64,000 nt of DNA from Cellulomonas taurus (lineage in GTDB: Bacteria; Actinomycetota; Actinomycetes; Actinomycetales; Cellulomonadaceae), in contig NZ_CP051884.1 in the NCBI RefSeq assembly GCF_012931845.1, positions 1,860,001 through 1,924,000 on the forward strand. The letters run 5' to 3'. Each line of letters begins with the position of its first letter. The first letter of the stretch is position 1. Of this stretch, positions 40,213 through 48,588 are shown one piece after another. A model generated the notes under the pieces. It had not been told where the DNA came from, did not search any database, and was given only the letters and a program-made list of their open reading frames with translations. Both the position numbers and the translations under genes were made by a program.

Positions 40213-41223
40213 TCAGCCCACCTCACCCGGACCGGGGGTCTGCCCGGTGGTGAACTCCTTGAGGGACTTCAGCACCTCCGGCTGGACCTCCTTGCCGTCC
40301 ACGTAGTCCCGGACCTGCTGCACCACGTCGGCGCCGTAGGCCTCCGGCTCCTGGGCCACGCAGCCCGGGTACTGGTCGGTCAGCGCGGTCTCCGCGGCGC
40401 AGAACCCGTAGACCTTCACCGTGGAGTTGCTGCCCAGCGCCTGCAACGCGCCGTAGGCGGCCGGACCGGTGGACGCGAAGATCACGTTGATGTCCGGGTT
40501 GCCGGACAGCATCTCCGTGGTGGCCCGGAGCGAGTCGTCCGGCTTGACGTTGCCGTCCACCCGGGCGACCACCTTCGCGTTGGGGTCGGCGGCGATCGCG
40601 TCCTCGAAGCCCTGGTCGCGCTGCTGGGTGGGCGTCTCGTCGGGCTCGGTGACGAAGCCGATCGTCAGCTCCGCGTCGGCCCCGAAGTCGGCCAGGACCT
40701 GCTCCGCCGACTGCTTGCCGCCCTCGGCGTTGTCGGCACCGAGGTACTGCACGATGTGCCCACCCTGCGCCTGCAGCGCGTCCGGGTCGACCCCGACGTT
40801 CACCACGAACACCGGCACCCCGGCGTCGTTGGCGGCCTTGACCAGCGCGGCGGCCGGCTCCGACTTCACCGGGTTCAGGGCCAGCGCGCACGGCTTCTTC
40901 TGGAGCATCGACTGCACCTGCGAGAGCTGGTTGGCGTCGTCGTCGTCGGCGATCTGCACCTCGACGGTGAAGCCCTGCTCCTTGCCGGCGTCCTCGAAGC
41001 CCTGCTTCATCGCCACGTAGTACGGATTGGTCAGGTTGGGCAGGGCCACGGCCAGGAAGGGGATGTCGTCCGAGCAGCTGGCGGGCAGTTCCTGGGCGGC
41101 GGTGGTGTCACCGTCGGTGGAACCGCCGCCGGAGCCGGCTCCGGTGTCCACGGCACCGCAGGCGCTCAGCGCCCAGATCACGCCGATCGTGGCGGGGCCG
41201 GTCAGCAGGTGGCGTCGCTTCAT
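40213..41223 (-). CDS. Sugar ABC transporter substrate-binding lipoprotein
   Basis: A 336-residue periplasmic-binding-protein-type (ribose/LacI fold) lipoprotein. The signal peptide ends in LSAC (Cys22). A disordered Gly/Ser/Thr linker is followed by the two-lobed domain: FLAVALPNLTNPYYVAMKQGFEDAG, ALNPVKSEPAAALVKAANDAGVPVFVVN, GDN-like VIFASTGPAAYGALQALG. It carries internal cysteines (Cys50, Cys112, and two late ones), two of which could form disulfides. GAGGAG is present before the ATG. Ligand unknown; pentoses and pentitols are typical for this class. Confidence 0.92.
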   Translation of the reverse strand: MKRRHLLTGPATIGVIWALSACGAVDTGAGSGGGSTDGDTTAAQELPASCSDDIPFLAVALPNLTNPYYVAMKQGFEDAGKEQGFTVEVQIADDDDANQLSQVQSMLQKKPCALALNPVKSEPAAALVKAANDAGVPVFVVNVGVDPDALQAQGGHIVQYLGADNAEGGKQSAEQVLADFGADAELTIGFVTEPDETPTQQRDQGFEDAIAADPNAKVVARVDGNVKPDDSLRATTEMLSGNPDINVIFASTGPAAYGALQALGSNSTVKVYGFCAAETALTDQYPGCVAQEPEAYGADVVQQVRDYVDGKEVQPEVLKSLKEFTTGQTPGPGEVG

Positions 41224-41257
41224 TGCTCTGTCTCCTCGTGCTGGTGGGGGGTGGGGA

Positions 41258-42301
41258 TCAGCTCCGTGCGGCCGCGGTGTCGCGGCTCGCCGGACTGGGG
41301 CTGTCGGGGGTGCTGGACGCAGGGCCGTCGGGCCGGCGCAGGGTCCGTCTGAGCAGGTCGCTGAGCGACGACTGGCGACGGTAGGTGTCGATGATCACGC
41401 CGCCGAGGATGATCAGACCGATCACCAGCGGCTGCCAGTAGGACTGGACCCCGACCACATTCATGCCGTTCGAGACGGTGGCGATCAGGATGGCGCCCAG
41501 CAGCGCACCGGGCAGGGACCCGATCCCGCCGAACAGCGACACCCCGCCGACCACCGCGGCGGCGATCGAGTAGAAGAGCTCGTTGCCGGATCCGGCGGAG
41601 GGGTAGCCGACCATCAGGCGGCTGGTGGTGATCAGCCCGCCCATCCCGGCACAGAACCCGCTGATCGCGTAGACCAGCATCGTGACCCGGCCGATCGCGA
41701 TGCCGGACAGCCGGGCGGTCTCGGCATTGCCGCCCACCGCGTAGATCCGCACGCCGGTGGGGGTCAACCGCAGCAGGACGGTGAGGATCACCACGAAGAC
41801 CGCGACCAGCACCACCGGCATCGGGATGCCGAACAGCGACCCGCGCCCGATCACCGCGAACATCGGGTCGGTCACGTTGACCGAGCTCGCCCCGGTGAGG
41901 ATCAGCGGGATGCTGGCGGCGACGCCGAAGGCGGCGAAGGTGACGATGAACGGTGGCAGTTTCAGGTAGTGGATCAGGGCGCCGTTGATGACGCCGACCA
42001 GAGCGCCGACCGCCAGTGCGGCGAGGGCCGCGAGCCACCAGGGCAGTCCGGCCCGCATGGTGAGCGCGGCGATCATGCCGGTCAGCGCGATGTTGGACCC
42101 GGTGGACAGGTCGATGCCGCCGGTGAGCAGCACGAATGCCTGTCCCATCGCCAGGAAGGCGATCACCGCGCCGTTCAGCAGCAGCAGGTTCGCGTTGTCC
42201 ACTGTCCGGAACGTGGGCGACATCAGGGAGAAGATCGCCACCACCAGGACGATGACCACCCCGATCCCGAGCTCTTCGGGGAACCGTCGTCGCTTCGCCA
42301 T
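41258..42301 (-). CDS. Sugar ABC transporter permease (RbsC type)
   Basis: A 347-residue BPD_transp_2 family permease with nine or ten membrane helices. AFLAMGQAFVLLTGGIDLSTGS, GVRIYAVGGNAETARLSGI and AAAVVGGVSLFGGIGSLPGALLGA are the usual signatures. The C-terminus is Pro/Ser-rich. ATG at 42301 has GGAGG 7 nt upstream; the open frame continues upstream but without initiation signals. It is the first gene of the six-gene sugar operon, preceded by a promoter (TTGAGT, 17 nt, TAGTGT) and palindromic operators. Confidence 0.93.
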   Translation of the reverse strand: MAKRRRFPEELGIGVVIVLVVAIFSLMSPTFRTVDNANLLLLNGAVIAFLAMGQAFVLLTGGIDLSTGSNIALTGMIAALTMRAGLPWWLAALAALAVGALVGVINGALIHYLKLPPFIVTFAAFGVAASIPLILTGASSVNVTDPMFAVIGRGSLFGIPMPVVLVAVFVVILTVLLRLTPTGVRIYAVGGNAETARLSGIAIGRVTMLVYAISGFCAGMGGLITTSRLMVGYPSAGSGNELFYSIAAAVVGGVSLFGGIGSLPGALLGAILIATVSNGMNVVGVQSYWQPLVIGLIILGGVIIDTYRRQSSLSDLLRRTLRRPDGPASSTPDSPSPASRDTAAARS

Positions 42302-42327
42302 GCCTCTGCCTCCTCGCAGTGGACCGG

Positions 42328-42341
42328 TGCTCATGTGAGCA
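42328..42341. promoter_or_regulatory. Palindromic operator 1 (TGCTCATGTGAGCA)
   Basis: Perfect palindrome with 6-bp arms TGCTCA/TGAGCA, located in the leader between the permease promoter and the permease start. Proposed site for the divergent SorC regulator. Confidence 0.7.
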
Positions 42342-42348
42342 GTTCTGG

Positions 42349-42362
42349 CGCTCACCTGACAG
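42349..42362. promoter_or_regulatory. Degenerate operator half-site at the permease transcription start
   Basis: CGCTCACCTGACAG keeps the left arm (GCTCA) and part of the right (TGA) of the operator. Its centre lies 21 bp (two helical turns) from operator 1 and it overlaps the predicted transcription start near 42361. Confidence 0.35.
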
Positions 42363-42367
42363 CTTGG

Positions 42368-42396
42368 ACACTACGCGGCGATGCGACCCAACTCAA
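42368..42396 (-). promoter_or_regulatory. Predicted promoter of the sugar operon
   Basis: On the minus strand TTGAGT (42396-42391) and TAGTGT (42373-42368) are separated by 17 nt, the best -35/-10 pair in the region. Confidence 0.6.
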
Positions 42397-42431
42397 GCCC
42401 TCAATGTCACAAATGTGCGTCGGATTCGGTC

Positions 42432-42437
42432 TACAGT
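42432..42437 (+). promoter_or_regulatory. -10 box (TACAGT) for the leaderless SorC regulator
   Basis: TACAGT ends 6 nt before the ATG at 42444, and the spacer is the left arm of operator 2, so there is no room for a ribosome binding site. Confidence 0.65.
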
Positions 42438-42451
42438 GCTCACATGAGCAC
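42438..42451. promoter_or_regulatory. Palindromic operator 2 (TGCTCACATGAGCA) over the regulator start codon
   Basis: Arms identical to operator 1 with the central dinucleotide in reverse complement. The ATG of the regulator lies inside it, immediately after the -10 box, so a bound regulator would block its own transcription. Confidence 0.7.
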
Positions 42452-43397
42452 TTCGGAGGACTGGGAGCAGATGGTCCGCGCCGCCCGGCGCTACTACCTG
42501 GACGACGCCCCCAAGAAGCTGATCGGCGAGGAGCTGGGCGTCTCCCGGTTCAAGGTCGCCCGGCTGCTGGAACAGGCCCGCGACCAAGGGGTGGTCACGA
42601 TCACCATCCAGGACGGCGGACTACGCCTGCCCGGCATCTCGGCGCAGGTCCAGGACCACCTGGGTCTGTCCCGGGTCACGGTGATCGAGTCCAGCGGCGA
42701 CGACTCCGAGGTCCGACGCCAGGTCGGCGAGGCGGCCGCGGAGCTGCTCGGAGCCACCCTGCGTCCGGGTGAGGTGCTCGGCCTCGCCTGGGGGCGCACC
42801 CTCACCGCGATGAGCGCCTCGATGCCACCGCTGCCGCCCCTGGACGTGGTGCAGCTGACCGGGGCGATCGGCACCGACCTGGCCGACTCACCGGTGGAGG
42901 TGGTCCGGCGGGTGGCCCTGAGCTCCGGCGGCACCGCCCGGCCGATCTTCGCCCCCTTGGTGGTCGACTCGCCGGAGACCGCCGAGGCGCTGCGCCGCCA
43001 ACCCGACGTCGCCGCCGCCCTCGACCAGTTCGACGCCCTGTCCACCGCCGTGGTCAGTGTCGGGTCGTGGGACCCGCCCGAGTCCCAGCTGCTGCGCACG
43101 GTCGGCGAGCGGGAACAGGCCGACCTGCTCGCGCGCGGGGTGGTCGCCGAGGTCGCCTCGATCCTGGTCGCCGACGACGGCGAGGCGGTGGCGCCGGACT
43201 TCCAGGCACGGTGCCTGACCATCTCCCCCGATCAGATGCGCCGGATCCCCCGGGTGGTGGCCGTCGCCGGTGGGGCGCGCAAGGCCCGGGCGCTCGCCGC
43301 GGTGGTGCGGGCCGGGCTGGTCACCGAACTGGTCTGCGACCGCGCCCTGGCCGAGGCGGTCCTGACCCTCCCCCGGGTCGAGCAGGGACGACGGTGA
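42444..43397 (+). CDS. SorC/DeoR-family sugar-binding transcriptional regulator
   Basis: A 317-residue regulator. Residues about 8-55 form a winged helix-turn-helix (AARRYYLDDAPKKLIGEELGVSRFKVARLLEQA, diagnostic core IGEELGVSRFKVARLL); residues about 60-315 are the SorC sugar-phosphate-binding domain with VLGLAWGRTLTAM and VVAVAGGARKARAL. It is transcribed divergently from the sugar operon, shares the two palindromes, and overlaps the epimerase gene by 4 bp. Expected role: repressor or dual regulator released by a phosphorylated intermediate. ATG 42444 is preferred over the upstream in-frame ATG 42381 because of the TACAGT box. Confidence 0.9.
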   Translation: MSTSEDWEQMVRAARRYYLDDAPKKLIGEELGVSRFKVARLLEQARDQGVVTITIQDGGLRLPGISAQVQDHLGLSRVTVIESSGDDSEVRRQVGEAAAELLGATLRPGEVLGLAWGRTLTAMSASMPPLPPLDVVQLTGAIGTDLADSPVEVVRRVALSSGGTARPIFAPLVVDSPETAEALRRQPDVAAALDQFDALSTAVVSVGSWDPPESQLLRTVGEREQADLLARGVVAEVASILVADDGEAVAPDFQARCLTISPDQMRRIPRVVAVAGGARKARALAAVVRAGLVTELVCDRALAEAVLTLPRVEQGRR

Positions 43398-44044
43398 CCC
43401 TGGTCGCCGCGTCGCTGTGGTCGGTGCCGCCCGCCGAGCGCCCGGTCCTGGCCGACCGGCTGGCGGCCGCCGGACTGCGGCGCTGGCACTGGGACGTCTC
43501 CGACGGGGACTTCGCCGCACCGGGTGGCTTCACCCCGGACGAGGCGGCCGCGATCACGGCCCGGACCGGGCTGCCCGGCGAGGCGCATCTGATGGTGACC
43601 GAACCGGCGGAGCAGGTCGCCGCCTGGGCGGCGGTGTGCGAGCGGGTGATCGTGCACGTGGAGGCCACCGGCTGGCGCGCGGCGCTGGACCTGGTGGTGG
43701 CACTCGGTGCGACACCGGGGATCGCCCTGTCCCCGCACACCCCCGCCGCACTGCCGGCGGGTCTGCCCGCCGGGACGGTGGTGCTGCTGATGTCGATCAC
43801 CCCGGGCCGGGCCGGAGCGGCCTTCCGCCCGGACACCCTGGCGCGGCTGGCTGCGCTGCGGTCGGGCACACAACCGGGCCCGGCTGCGTCAGCCACCGCC
43901 ACCCGAGGGGAGCTGGGGGTCGACGGCGGGGTCACCCCGGCACTGGCCAGATCCTGCGCGGCGCACGGTGCCGATTGGGTCGTCTCGGGCGGTTCGCTGT
44001 GCACCGCGGCCGACCCGCGAGCATGGCTCGACTCCGTCCAGTGA
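43394..44044 (+). CDS. Ribulose-phosphate 3-epimerase family protein
   Basis: A 216-residue (beta/alpha)8 epimerase-like protein. The metal site residues of RPE can be placed: His and Asp in WHWDVSDGDF, His in EAHLMV and Asp in LGVDGGVTP. The SVNPGFGGQ loop of true Rpe is changed to SITPGRAGAAF, so the substrate may differ, for example allulose-6-phosphate or another ketose phosphate. GTG overlaps the regulator stop by 4 bp (GTGA), so regulator and enzyme are translated as a pair. It should act after the kinase and isomerase of the divergent operon. Confidence 0.82.
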   Translation: MTLVAASLWSVPPAERPVLADRLAAAGLRRWHWDVSDGDFAAPGGFTPDEAAAITARTGLPGEAHLMVTEPAEQVAAWAAVCERVIVHVEATGWRAALDLVVALGATPGIALSPHTPAALPAGLPAGTVVLLMSITPGRAGAAFRPDTLARLAALRSGTQPGPAASATATRGELGVDGGVTPALARSCAAHGADWVVSGGSLCTAADPRAWLDSVQ

Positions 44045-44056
44045 CCCGGCGGAGCG

Positions 44057-44074
44057 CCGGCCACCTCCGGCCGG
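44057..44074. terminator. Hairpin between the epimerase gene and mshC
   Basis: CCGGCC (44057-44062) pairs with GGCCGG (44069-44074) around ACCTCC, between two convergent stop codons. Confidence 0.4.
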
Positions 44075-44099
44075 ACTCCCCGCCGACGCGCACGACCGC

Positions 44100-45353
44100 C
44101 TAGAGCCGCACGCCCAGCAGCGCGTTCACCGCCCGGGCGATCACACCCGGAGCGCCCTCGACCAGCTCGGCGTCCGGCACCGAGCCGGACAGCGACAGTT
44201 CGGCCCAGGCGTCCACGGCGCGCAGCGCACGGGGTGCGTCCAGGTCGTCGGCCAGCGCGGCGCGGATCGCGGCGAGGGTGTCGTCGGCAGCCGGGCCGCC
44301 GTTCCCGGACACCGCCGCCCGCCAGCGCTCCCAGCGCGCGACCGCCTCGGCCAGCACGGTGTCGGTCCACTCCCAGTCGGCGGCGTAGTGGTGCGCCAGG
44401 ATCGCGAGCCGCACCGCCATCGGGTCGACGCCCTGCTCCCGAAGCCTGGAGACCAGCACCAGGTTGCCCAGGGACTTGCTCATCTTCTCCCCGTGCAGCC
44501 CCACCATGCCGGTGTGCACGTGGGTGCGGGCGCCGTGACCCTCGTCCAGCAGCCGCGCGTGCGAGGTGGACATCTCGTGGTGCGGGAAGCGCAGATCGTT
44601 GCCGCCGCCCTGCACGTCGAAGGGCAGACCGAGGCCGTCCCGCGCGATCACCGCGCACTCGATGTGCCAGCCGGGCCGCCCGGCACCCAGAGTCCCGCCG
44701 TCCCAGGCGGGCTCACCCGCGCGGGCGGCACGCCACAGCAGCGGGTCCAGCTCGTGTCGCTTGCCGGGCCGGTCGGGGTCGCCACCGCGCTCACCGAAGA
44801 ACGTCCGCATCGTCTCGGCGTCCAGGCGGGCCACCCGCCCGAAGTCCGGGTCGACGGACAGGTCGGCGTAGTAGTCGTCACCGGCGTCCACGCTGGGCAC
44901 CCGGTAGGCGGCACCCGCGGCGACCAGTGCCTCCACCGCGCGCACCACGTCCGGCACCGACTCCACGGCACCGGTGTAGACATCCGGCGGGATGACGCCG
45001 AGGGCCGTCATGTCCTCGCGGTACAGCGCGATCTGGTCGGTGGCCAGGTCCTGCCAGTCGACGCCGGTGGCCTGCGCGCGTTCCAGCAGCGGGTCGTCCA
45101 CATCGGTGACGTTGGAGGCGTAACGCACCGTCTTGCCCTCGTCGATCCAGCCGCGCAGCAGCAGGTCGAAGGCCACGTAGGTCGACGCGTGCCCGAGGTG
45201 GGTCGCGTCGTACGGGGTGATGCCGCAGACGTACAGCCGGGCGTCCTGCCCCGGGGCGGCGACCACCAGCTCACCGGTGGAGCTGTCCCGCACCTGGATC
45301 GGCCGGCCCTCGCCGGGGAGTTCGGGAATCTGCGGGGCGGGCCAGGTCAGCAC
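44100..45353 (-). CDS. mshC: Cysteine--1-D-myo-inosityl 2-amino-2-deoxy-alpha-D-glucopyranoside ligase
   Basis: MshC adds cysteine to GlcN-Ins in mycothiol synthesis. 417 residues with the class I synthetase core derived from Cys[18 protein letters not shown] (zinc Cys and HIGH-like region), [10 protein letters not shown] and [12 protein letters not shown] (zinc ligands), and the KMSKS signature [10 protein letters not shown]. It lacks the DALR/anticodon-binding portions of CysRS. TAGGCT lies 6 nt before the GTG start, so leaderless. It confirms an actinobacterial origin of the window. Confidence 0.95.
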   Translation of the reverse strand: MLTWPAPQIPELPGEGRPIQVRDSSTGELVVAAPGQDARLYVCGITPYDATHLGHASTYVAFDLLLRGWIDEGKTVRYASNVTDVDDPLLERAQATGVDWQDLATDQIALYREDMTALGVIPPDVYTGAVESVPDVVRAVEALVAAGAAYRVPSVDAGDDYYADLSVDPDFGRVARLDAETMRTFFGERGGDPDRPGKRHELDPLLWRAARAGEPAWDGGTLGAGRPGWHIECAVIARDGLGLPFDVQGGGNDLRFPHHEMSTSHARLLDEGHGARTHVHTGMVGLHGEKMSKSLGNLVLVSRLREQGVDPMAVRLAILAHHYAADWEWTDTVLAEAVARWERWRAAVSGNGGPAADDTLAAIRAALADDLDAPRALRAVDAWAELSLSGSVPDAELVEGAPGVIARAVNALLGVRL

Positions 45354-45365
45354 CCCGGAAGCCTA
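45354..45365 (-). promoter_or_regulatory. -10 box (TAGGCT) for leaderless mshC
   Basis: TAGGCT (45365-45360, minus strand), spacer TCCGGG, GTG at 45353. On the opposite strand CACAAT sits 6 nt before the corA GTG, a weaker version. Confidence 0.6.
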
Positions 45366-45382
45366 ACCGGCACAATGCCCGG

Positions 45383-46366
45383 GTGGAGAACGCATGGGTG
45401 CACGGCCAGGACGGCTGGCAGCAGATCGACGTCGACGGACTGCTCCCCCGGTTGGCCGGTGCCGAGCCGCCCGCCGCGTGGGTGCATGTCGACTCCTTCG
45501 AGGCGTTGGCCGACGCCGCCCGGCAGGCAGGCATCCCGGAGTCGTCGGTCCGGCGCTCGGTGGCGGTGCCCGGCGAGCGGCATCCGCGCCGGGCGCAGTT
45601 GCGCAAACTCCCCGGCGGCGGGCGGTTCCTGCTCAGCCAGACCCTGCACTGGGATGCCGACACCCAGCAGGTGAGCACCGGGATGTGGGCCACCCTGGTC
45701 GTCGACGACGTGACCCTCACCGCCGAGGAGGGCCCGGGTAACCTGCTGCAGGACGTCCTGGACCGGCTGGACGGCGACGACCACCTGCCCGAACCACCCG
45801 GGGCACAGGTCTTCGCGGCCGCACTGGTCGCCCTGGTCGGCCGCGCCAGCGACGTCGAGGTCGGCATCGGGGAGGCGGTGGCGGACACCGAACGGGTGAT
45901 CTTCGGCGACCGCGCCGCCGCCGACCCGGCGCAGGTGGTCTACGACCTCAAACGGGAGATCGCCGAGGCTCGCCGCGCCCTGGTGCCACTGCTCGCGGCC
46001 TTCCCCGAACTGATCGCCGACCAGGAGGAGTCGAGCAAGGAGACCAGGACCATGCGCTGGATGCGGCGGCTGGACACCGCGCTGGACAAGGTCGACCGGC
46101 ACCTCGACTCCCACGACGACCTGCTCGGCGACATGCTGTCGGTGTACCTGTCGCAGGTGTCGGTCCGGCAGAACGAGGACATGCGCAAGATCTCGGCCTG
46201 GGCGGCGATCATCGCCGTGCCCACCCTGATCGCCGGGATCTACGGGATGAACTTCCGGCACATGCCCGAGCTGCACTGGCTGATCGGTTACCCGGCGTCG
46301 CTGGTGCTGATGGCGGGATCCGCCTTCGTGCTGTTCCGGCTGTTCAAGCGGTCGGGCTGGCTCTGA
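45383..46366 (+). CDS. corA: CorA-type Mg2+/Co2+ transporter
   Basis: A 327-residue pentameric divalent cation channel. The long cytosolic alpha/beta and helical domain ends in the gating helix (about residues 215-265), followed by two membrane helices. The selectivity motif GMN is found in GIYGMNFRHMPEL, and a basic KRSGWL tail ends the protein. GTG start with no ribosome binding site. Divergent from mshC with 29 bp between starts. Confidence 0.93.
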   Translation: MENAWVHGQDGWQQIDVDGLLPRLAGAEPPAAWVHVDSFEALADAARQAGIPESSVRRSVAVPGERHPRRAQLRKLPGGGRFLLSQTLHWDADTQQVSTGMWATLVVDDVTLTAEEGPGNLLQDVLDRLDGDDHLPEPPGAQVFAAALVALVGRASDVEVGIGEAVADTERVIFGDRAAADPAQVVYDLKREIAEARRALVPLLAAFPELIADQEESSKETRTMRWMRRLDTALDKVDRHLDSHDDLLGDMLSVYLSQVSVRQNEDMRKISAWAAIIAVPTLIAGIYGMNFRHMPELHWLIGYPASLVLMAGSAFVLFRLFKRSGWL

Positions 46367-46376
46367 GCCGGACGGG

Positions 46377-47258
46377 TCACGCCCCGGCGAGCGGGTGCAG
46401 CACCCCGAAGACCAGCAGCAGGACGACCACCGCCGCCAGCGCGATCCGGTAGATCACGAACGGCCGGTAGGAGTAGGTGGAGACGATCTTCAGGAACGCG
46501 ATGATCACCACGTACCCGACCACGAAGGCCACGATGGTGGCGACCAGGGTGGCCGCGACCCCGGGGGTCCCGGCGGTGCCGAAGTCACCGACGCTCTTGC
46601 CCAGCTGGTAGAGCCCCGAGCCGAGCACCGCGGGCACCGCAAGGAAGAACGAGTACCGGGCGGACGCCTCGCGGGAGTAGCCCATCAGGCGTCCGGCGGT
46701 GATGGTGCCCCCGGAGCGGGACACCCCCGGCACCAGGGCCATCGCCTGCGCCAGACCGAAGAACACCGCGTGCTTGGGCGTCAGGTCGGTCAGCACCCGG
46801 TCGTTCGCGCCGCGTCGGTCGGCCCAGTCCAGGATCAGCGCGAACACCACCAGGGTCGCCGCGATCACCCACAGGCTGCGGAACGGCGCCTCGATCGCGT
46901 CCTGGAACAGCACGCCGAGCACCACGATCGGGATCGACCCCAGCGCGATGAACCAGGCCATCAGCGCGTCCGGGTCCTTCGCGCGACCCTCCGGCATGCC
47001 GATCCGCGACTTCCAGTCCGAGCCGAGGTCACCACGGACCGCCCGCCACCAGTGCACGCAGATCCGCTTGATGTCGTTGCGGAAGTAGAGCAGCACCGCG
47101 ACCTCGGTGCCGATCTGGGTGATGGCCGTGAACGCCGCCCCCGGGTCACCGGAGCCGATCAGCTCCCCCACGATCCGCAGGTGCGCACTCGACGACACCG
47201 GCAGGAACTCGGTCAGACCCTGGACCAGGCCCAGGACGATGGCTTCCCAGATGCTCAC
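46377..47258 (-). CDS. uppP: Undecaprenyl-diphosphatase
   Basis: UppP/BacA removes a phosphate from undecaprenyl pyrophosphate, recycling the lipid carrier for wall synthesis; also linked to bacitracin tolerance. 293 residues, eight or so helices. Both conserved motifs are present: [19 protein letters not shown] near the N-terminus and [19 protein letters not shown] start; TAGGGT lies 8 nt upstream on the minus strand, leaving at most a one-base leader. Confidence 0.96.
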   Translation of the reverse strand: MSIWEAIVLGLVQGLTEFLPVSSSAHLRIVGELIGSGDPGAAFTAITQIGTEVAVLLYFRNDIKRICVHWWRAVRGDLGSDWKSRIGMPEGRAKDPDALMAWFIALGSIPIVVLGVLFQDAIEAPFRSLWVIAATLVVFALILDWADRRGANDRVLTDLTPKHAVFFGLAQAMALVPGVSRSGGTITAGRLMGYSREASARYSFFLAVPAVLGSGLYQLGKSVGDFGTAGTPGVAATLVATIVAFVVGYVVIIAFLKIVSTYSYRPFVIYRIALAAVVVLLLVFGVLHPLAGA

Positions 47259-47309
47259 GGGGAGTCACCCTAACCGCGCGGCGCCCGGAAGCACGGGAGC
47301 CGGGGCCGA

Positions 47310-47321
47310 TAACCTGCGGGC
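47310..47321 (+). promoter_or_regulatory. -10 box (TAACCT) for the leaderless aldo/keto reductase
   Basis: TAACCT at 47310-47315, spacer GCGGGC, ATG at 47322. Confidence 0.5.
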
Positions 47322-48272
47322 ATGGAACAGCGCCAGCTCGGACGCACCGGCCTACGGGTCTCCCACCTCGGTCTGGGCACCCTCACCTGGTCCCGGGACA
47401 CCGATGAGCACGACGCCGCCGAACAGCTGCGCGACTTCGCGGAGGCCGGTGGCACCCTGGTGGACACCTCGGCCTCCTACGCCGACGGCGGCGCGGAGGA
47501 ACTGCTCGGCAGCCTGATCGGTCAGGTGGTCGACCGGGACGAGCTGGTGCTGTGCAGCAAGGCGGGTGCGCGGCACGGCGTGGTGGACGCCTCGCGCGGG
47601 TCGCTGCTGAGCACGTTGGACGCCTCGCTGCGCCGGCTCGGCACCGACCACGTCGACCTCTGGCTGGTGCAGACCCCCGACCCGCGCACACCGCTGGCCG
47701 AGACGGTGTCCGCGCTGCGTCGTGCCGTGGACTCCGGCCGGGCTCGGTACGTCGGGCTGTCCAACCACGCCGGGTGGCAGGTGGCGCGGGCGGCGACCCT
47801 GCTCAGCGACGACCCGGGGCTGGCAGCGGTGGAGGCCGAGTACTCGCTGCTGCAGCGCGGGATCGAACGCGAGGTGCTGCCGGCGGCCGCCGACCTGGGC
47901 GTGGGCGTGCTCGCCTGGTCGCCGCTCGGCCGTGGCGTGCTGACCGGCAAGTACCGGCGCACGGTGCCCGCCGACTCCCGGGCCGCCTCCCCGCACCTGG
48001 CGGGCTTCGTGCAGCCGTACCTCGGTGGTGAGTCGGCGGGCGTGGTCGAGGCCGTGGTCACCGCGGCGCGAGGCCTGGACCGGACGCCCCTGGAGGTGGC
48101 GCTGGCCTGGCTGCGGGTGCGGTCGCAGGTGGCGTCGTCGATCGTCGGCGCCCGGACCCCGGCGCAGCTGCGCGATTCGCTGGCCGCCGACGACCTGGTG
48201 CTGCCGCCGGAGATCGTGCTGGCGCTGGACGAGGTCAGCGCCCCGGCGATGGGCTACCCCGAGCGCCGCTGA
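47322..48272 (+). CDS. Aldo/keto reductase lacking the catalytic His
   Basis: A 316-residue AKR barrel. The catalytic Tyr is in VDTSASYADGG, the Lys in LVLCSKAGA, and the NADPH end is IVGARTPAQL. At the position of the catalytic His (LxxHxxD in most family members) it reads LVQTPDPRT, so the His is Gln. Some AKR lineages tolerate replacement at this position, and activity may be altered. It is a single gene with a probable leaderless transcript. It shares only distant similarity with the aldo/keto reductase at 26.8 kb. Confidence 0.88.
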   Translation: MEQRQLGRTGLRVSHLGLGTLTWSRDTDEHDAAEQLRDFAEAGGTLVDTSASYADGGAEELLGSLIGQVVDRDELVLCSKAGARHGVVDASRGSLLSTLDASLRRLGTDHVDLWLVQTPDPRTPLAETVSALRRAVDSGRARYVGLSNHAGWQVARAATLLSDDPGLAAVEAEYSLLQRGIEREVLPAAADLGVGVLAWSPLGRGVLTGKYRRTVPADSRAASPHLAGFVQPYLGGESAGVVEAVVTAARGLDRTPLEVALAWLRVRSQVASSIVGARTPAQLRDSLAADDLVLPPEIVLALDEVSAPAMGYPERR

Positions 48273-48588
48273 CCGGCCCCCATCCGACGGCCCCGTCCCC
48301 CGAGCCAACCGGGCCCGCCGTCCCCCGTCCGCCGCGCCAGCTCGGCCCGCCGTCAGCCGTGAAGTCGTCACTCTGCGCCAATGAGGGCCCGGCCAACTGC
48401 CGACTTCGGGCGCGAACTGCCGACCTCGGCGCGGCGGCGGCGCGAGGTGCCGACCTCGGCGCGGCGGCGGCGCGAGGTGCCGACCTCAGCGCGGCGGTGG
48501 CGCGAACTGCCGACCTCAGCGCGGCGGCGGCGCGAGCTGCCGAGGTCGGCAGGATGCCGACCCCCAGGTCCCCCGGGAAGGGCGGAGG
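48273..48588. other. Gene-free gap containing the 30-bp repeat array
   Basis: No convincing gene. The only feature is the tandem array at 48421-48540 with decayed copies on both flanks. Open frames here consist of the repeat only and continue into antisense of the acidic protein gene. Confidence 0.6.
48421..48540. repeat. Four 30-bp tandem repeats with palindromic core
   Basis: Four head-to-tail units at 48421, 48451, 48481 and 48511. The first two are identical; the others differ at a few bases. Each junction holds GCCGACCTCGGC (or a one-base variant), a 5-bp-arm palindrome, and a final GCCGAGGTCGGC at 48539-48550 closes the array. A truncated unit precedes at 48401-48420. Confidence 0.9.

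Noticed and set aside
48401-48550. 30-bp repeats considered as a CRISPR array
   Set aside because: Units are directly adjacent with no spacers, and no cas gene is near.
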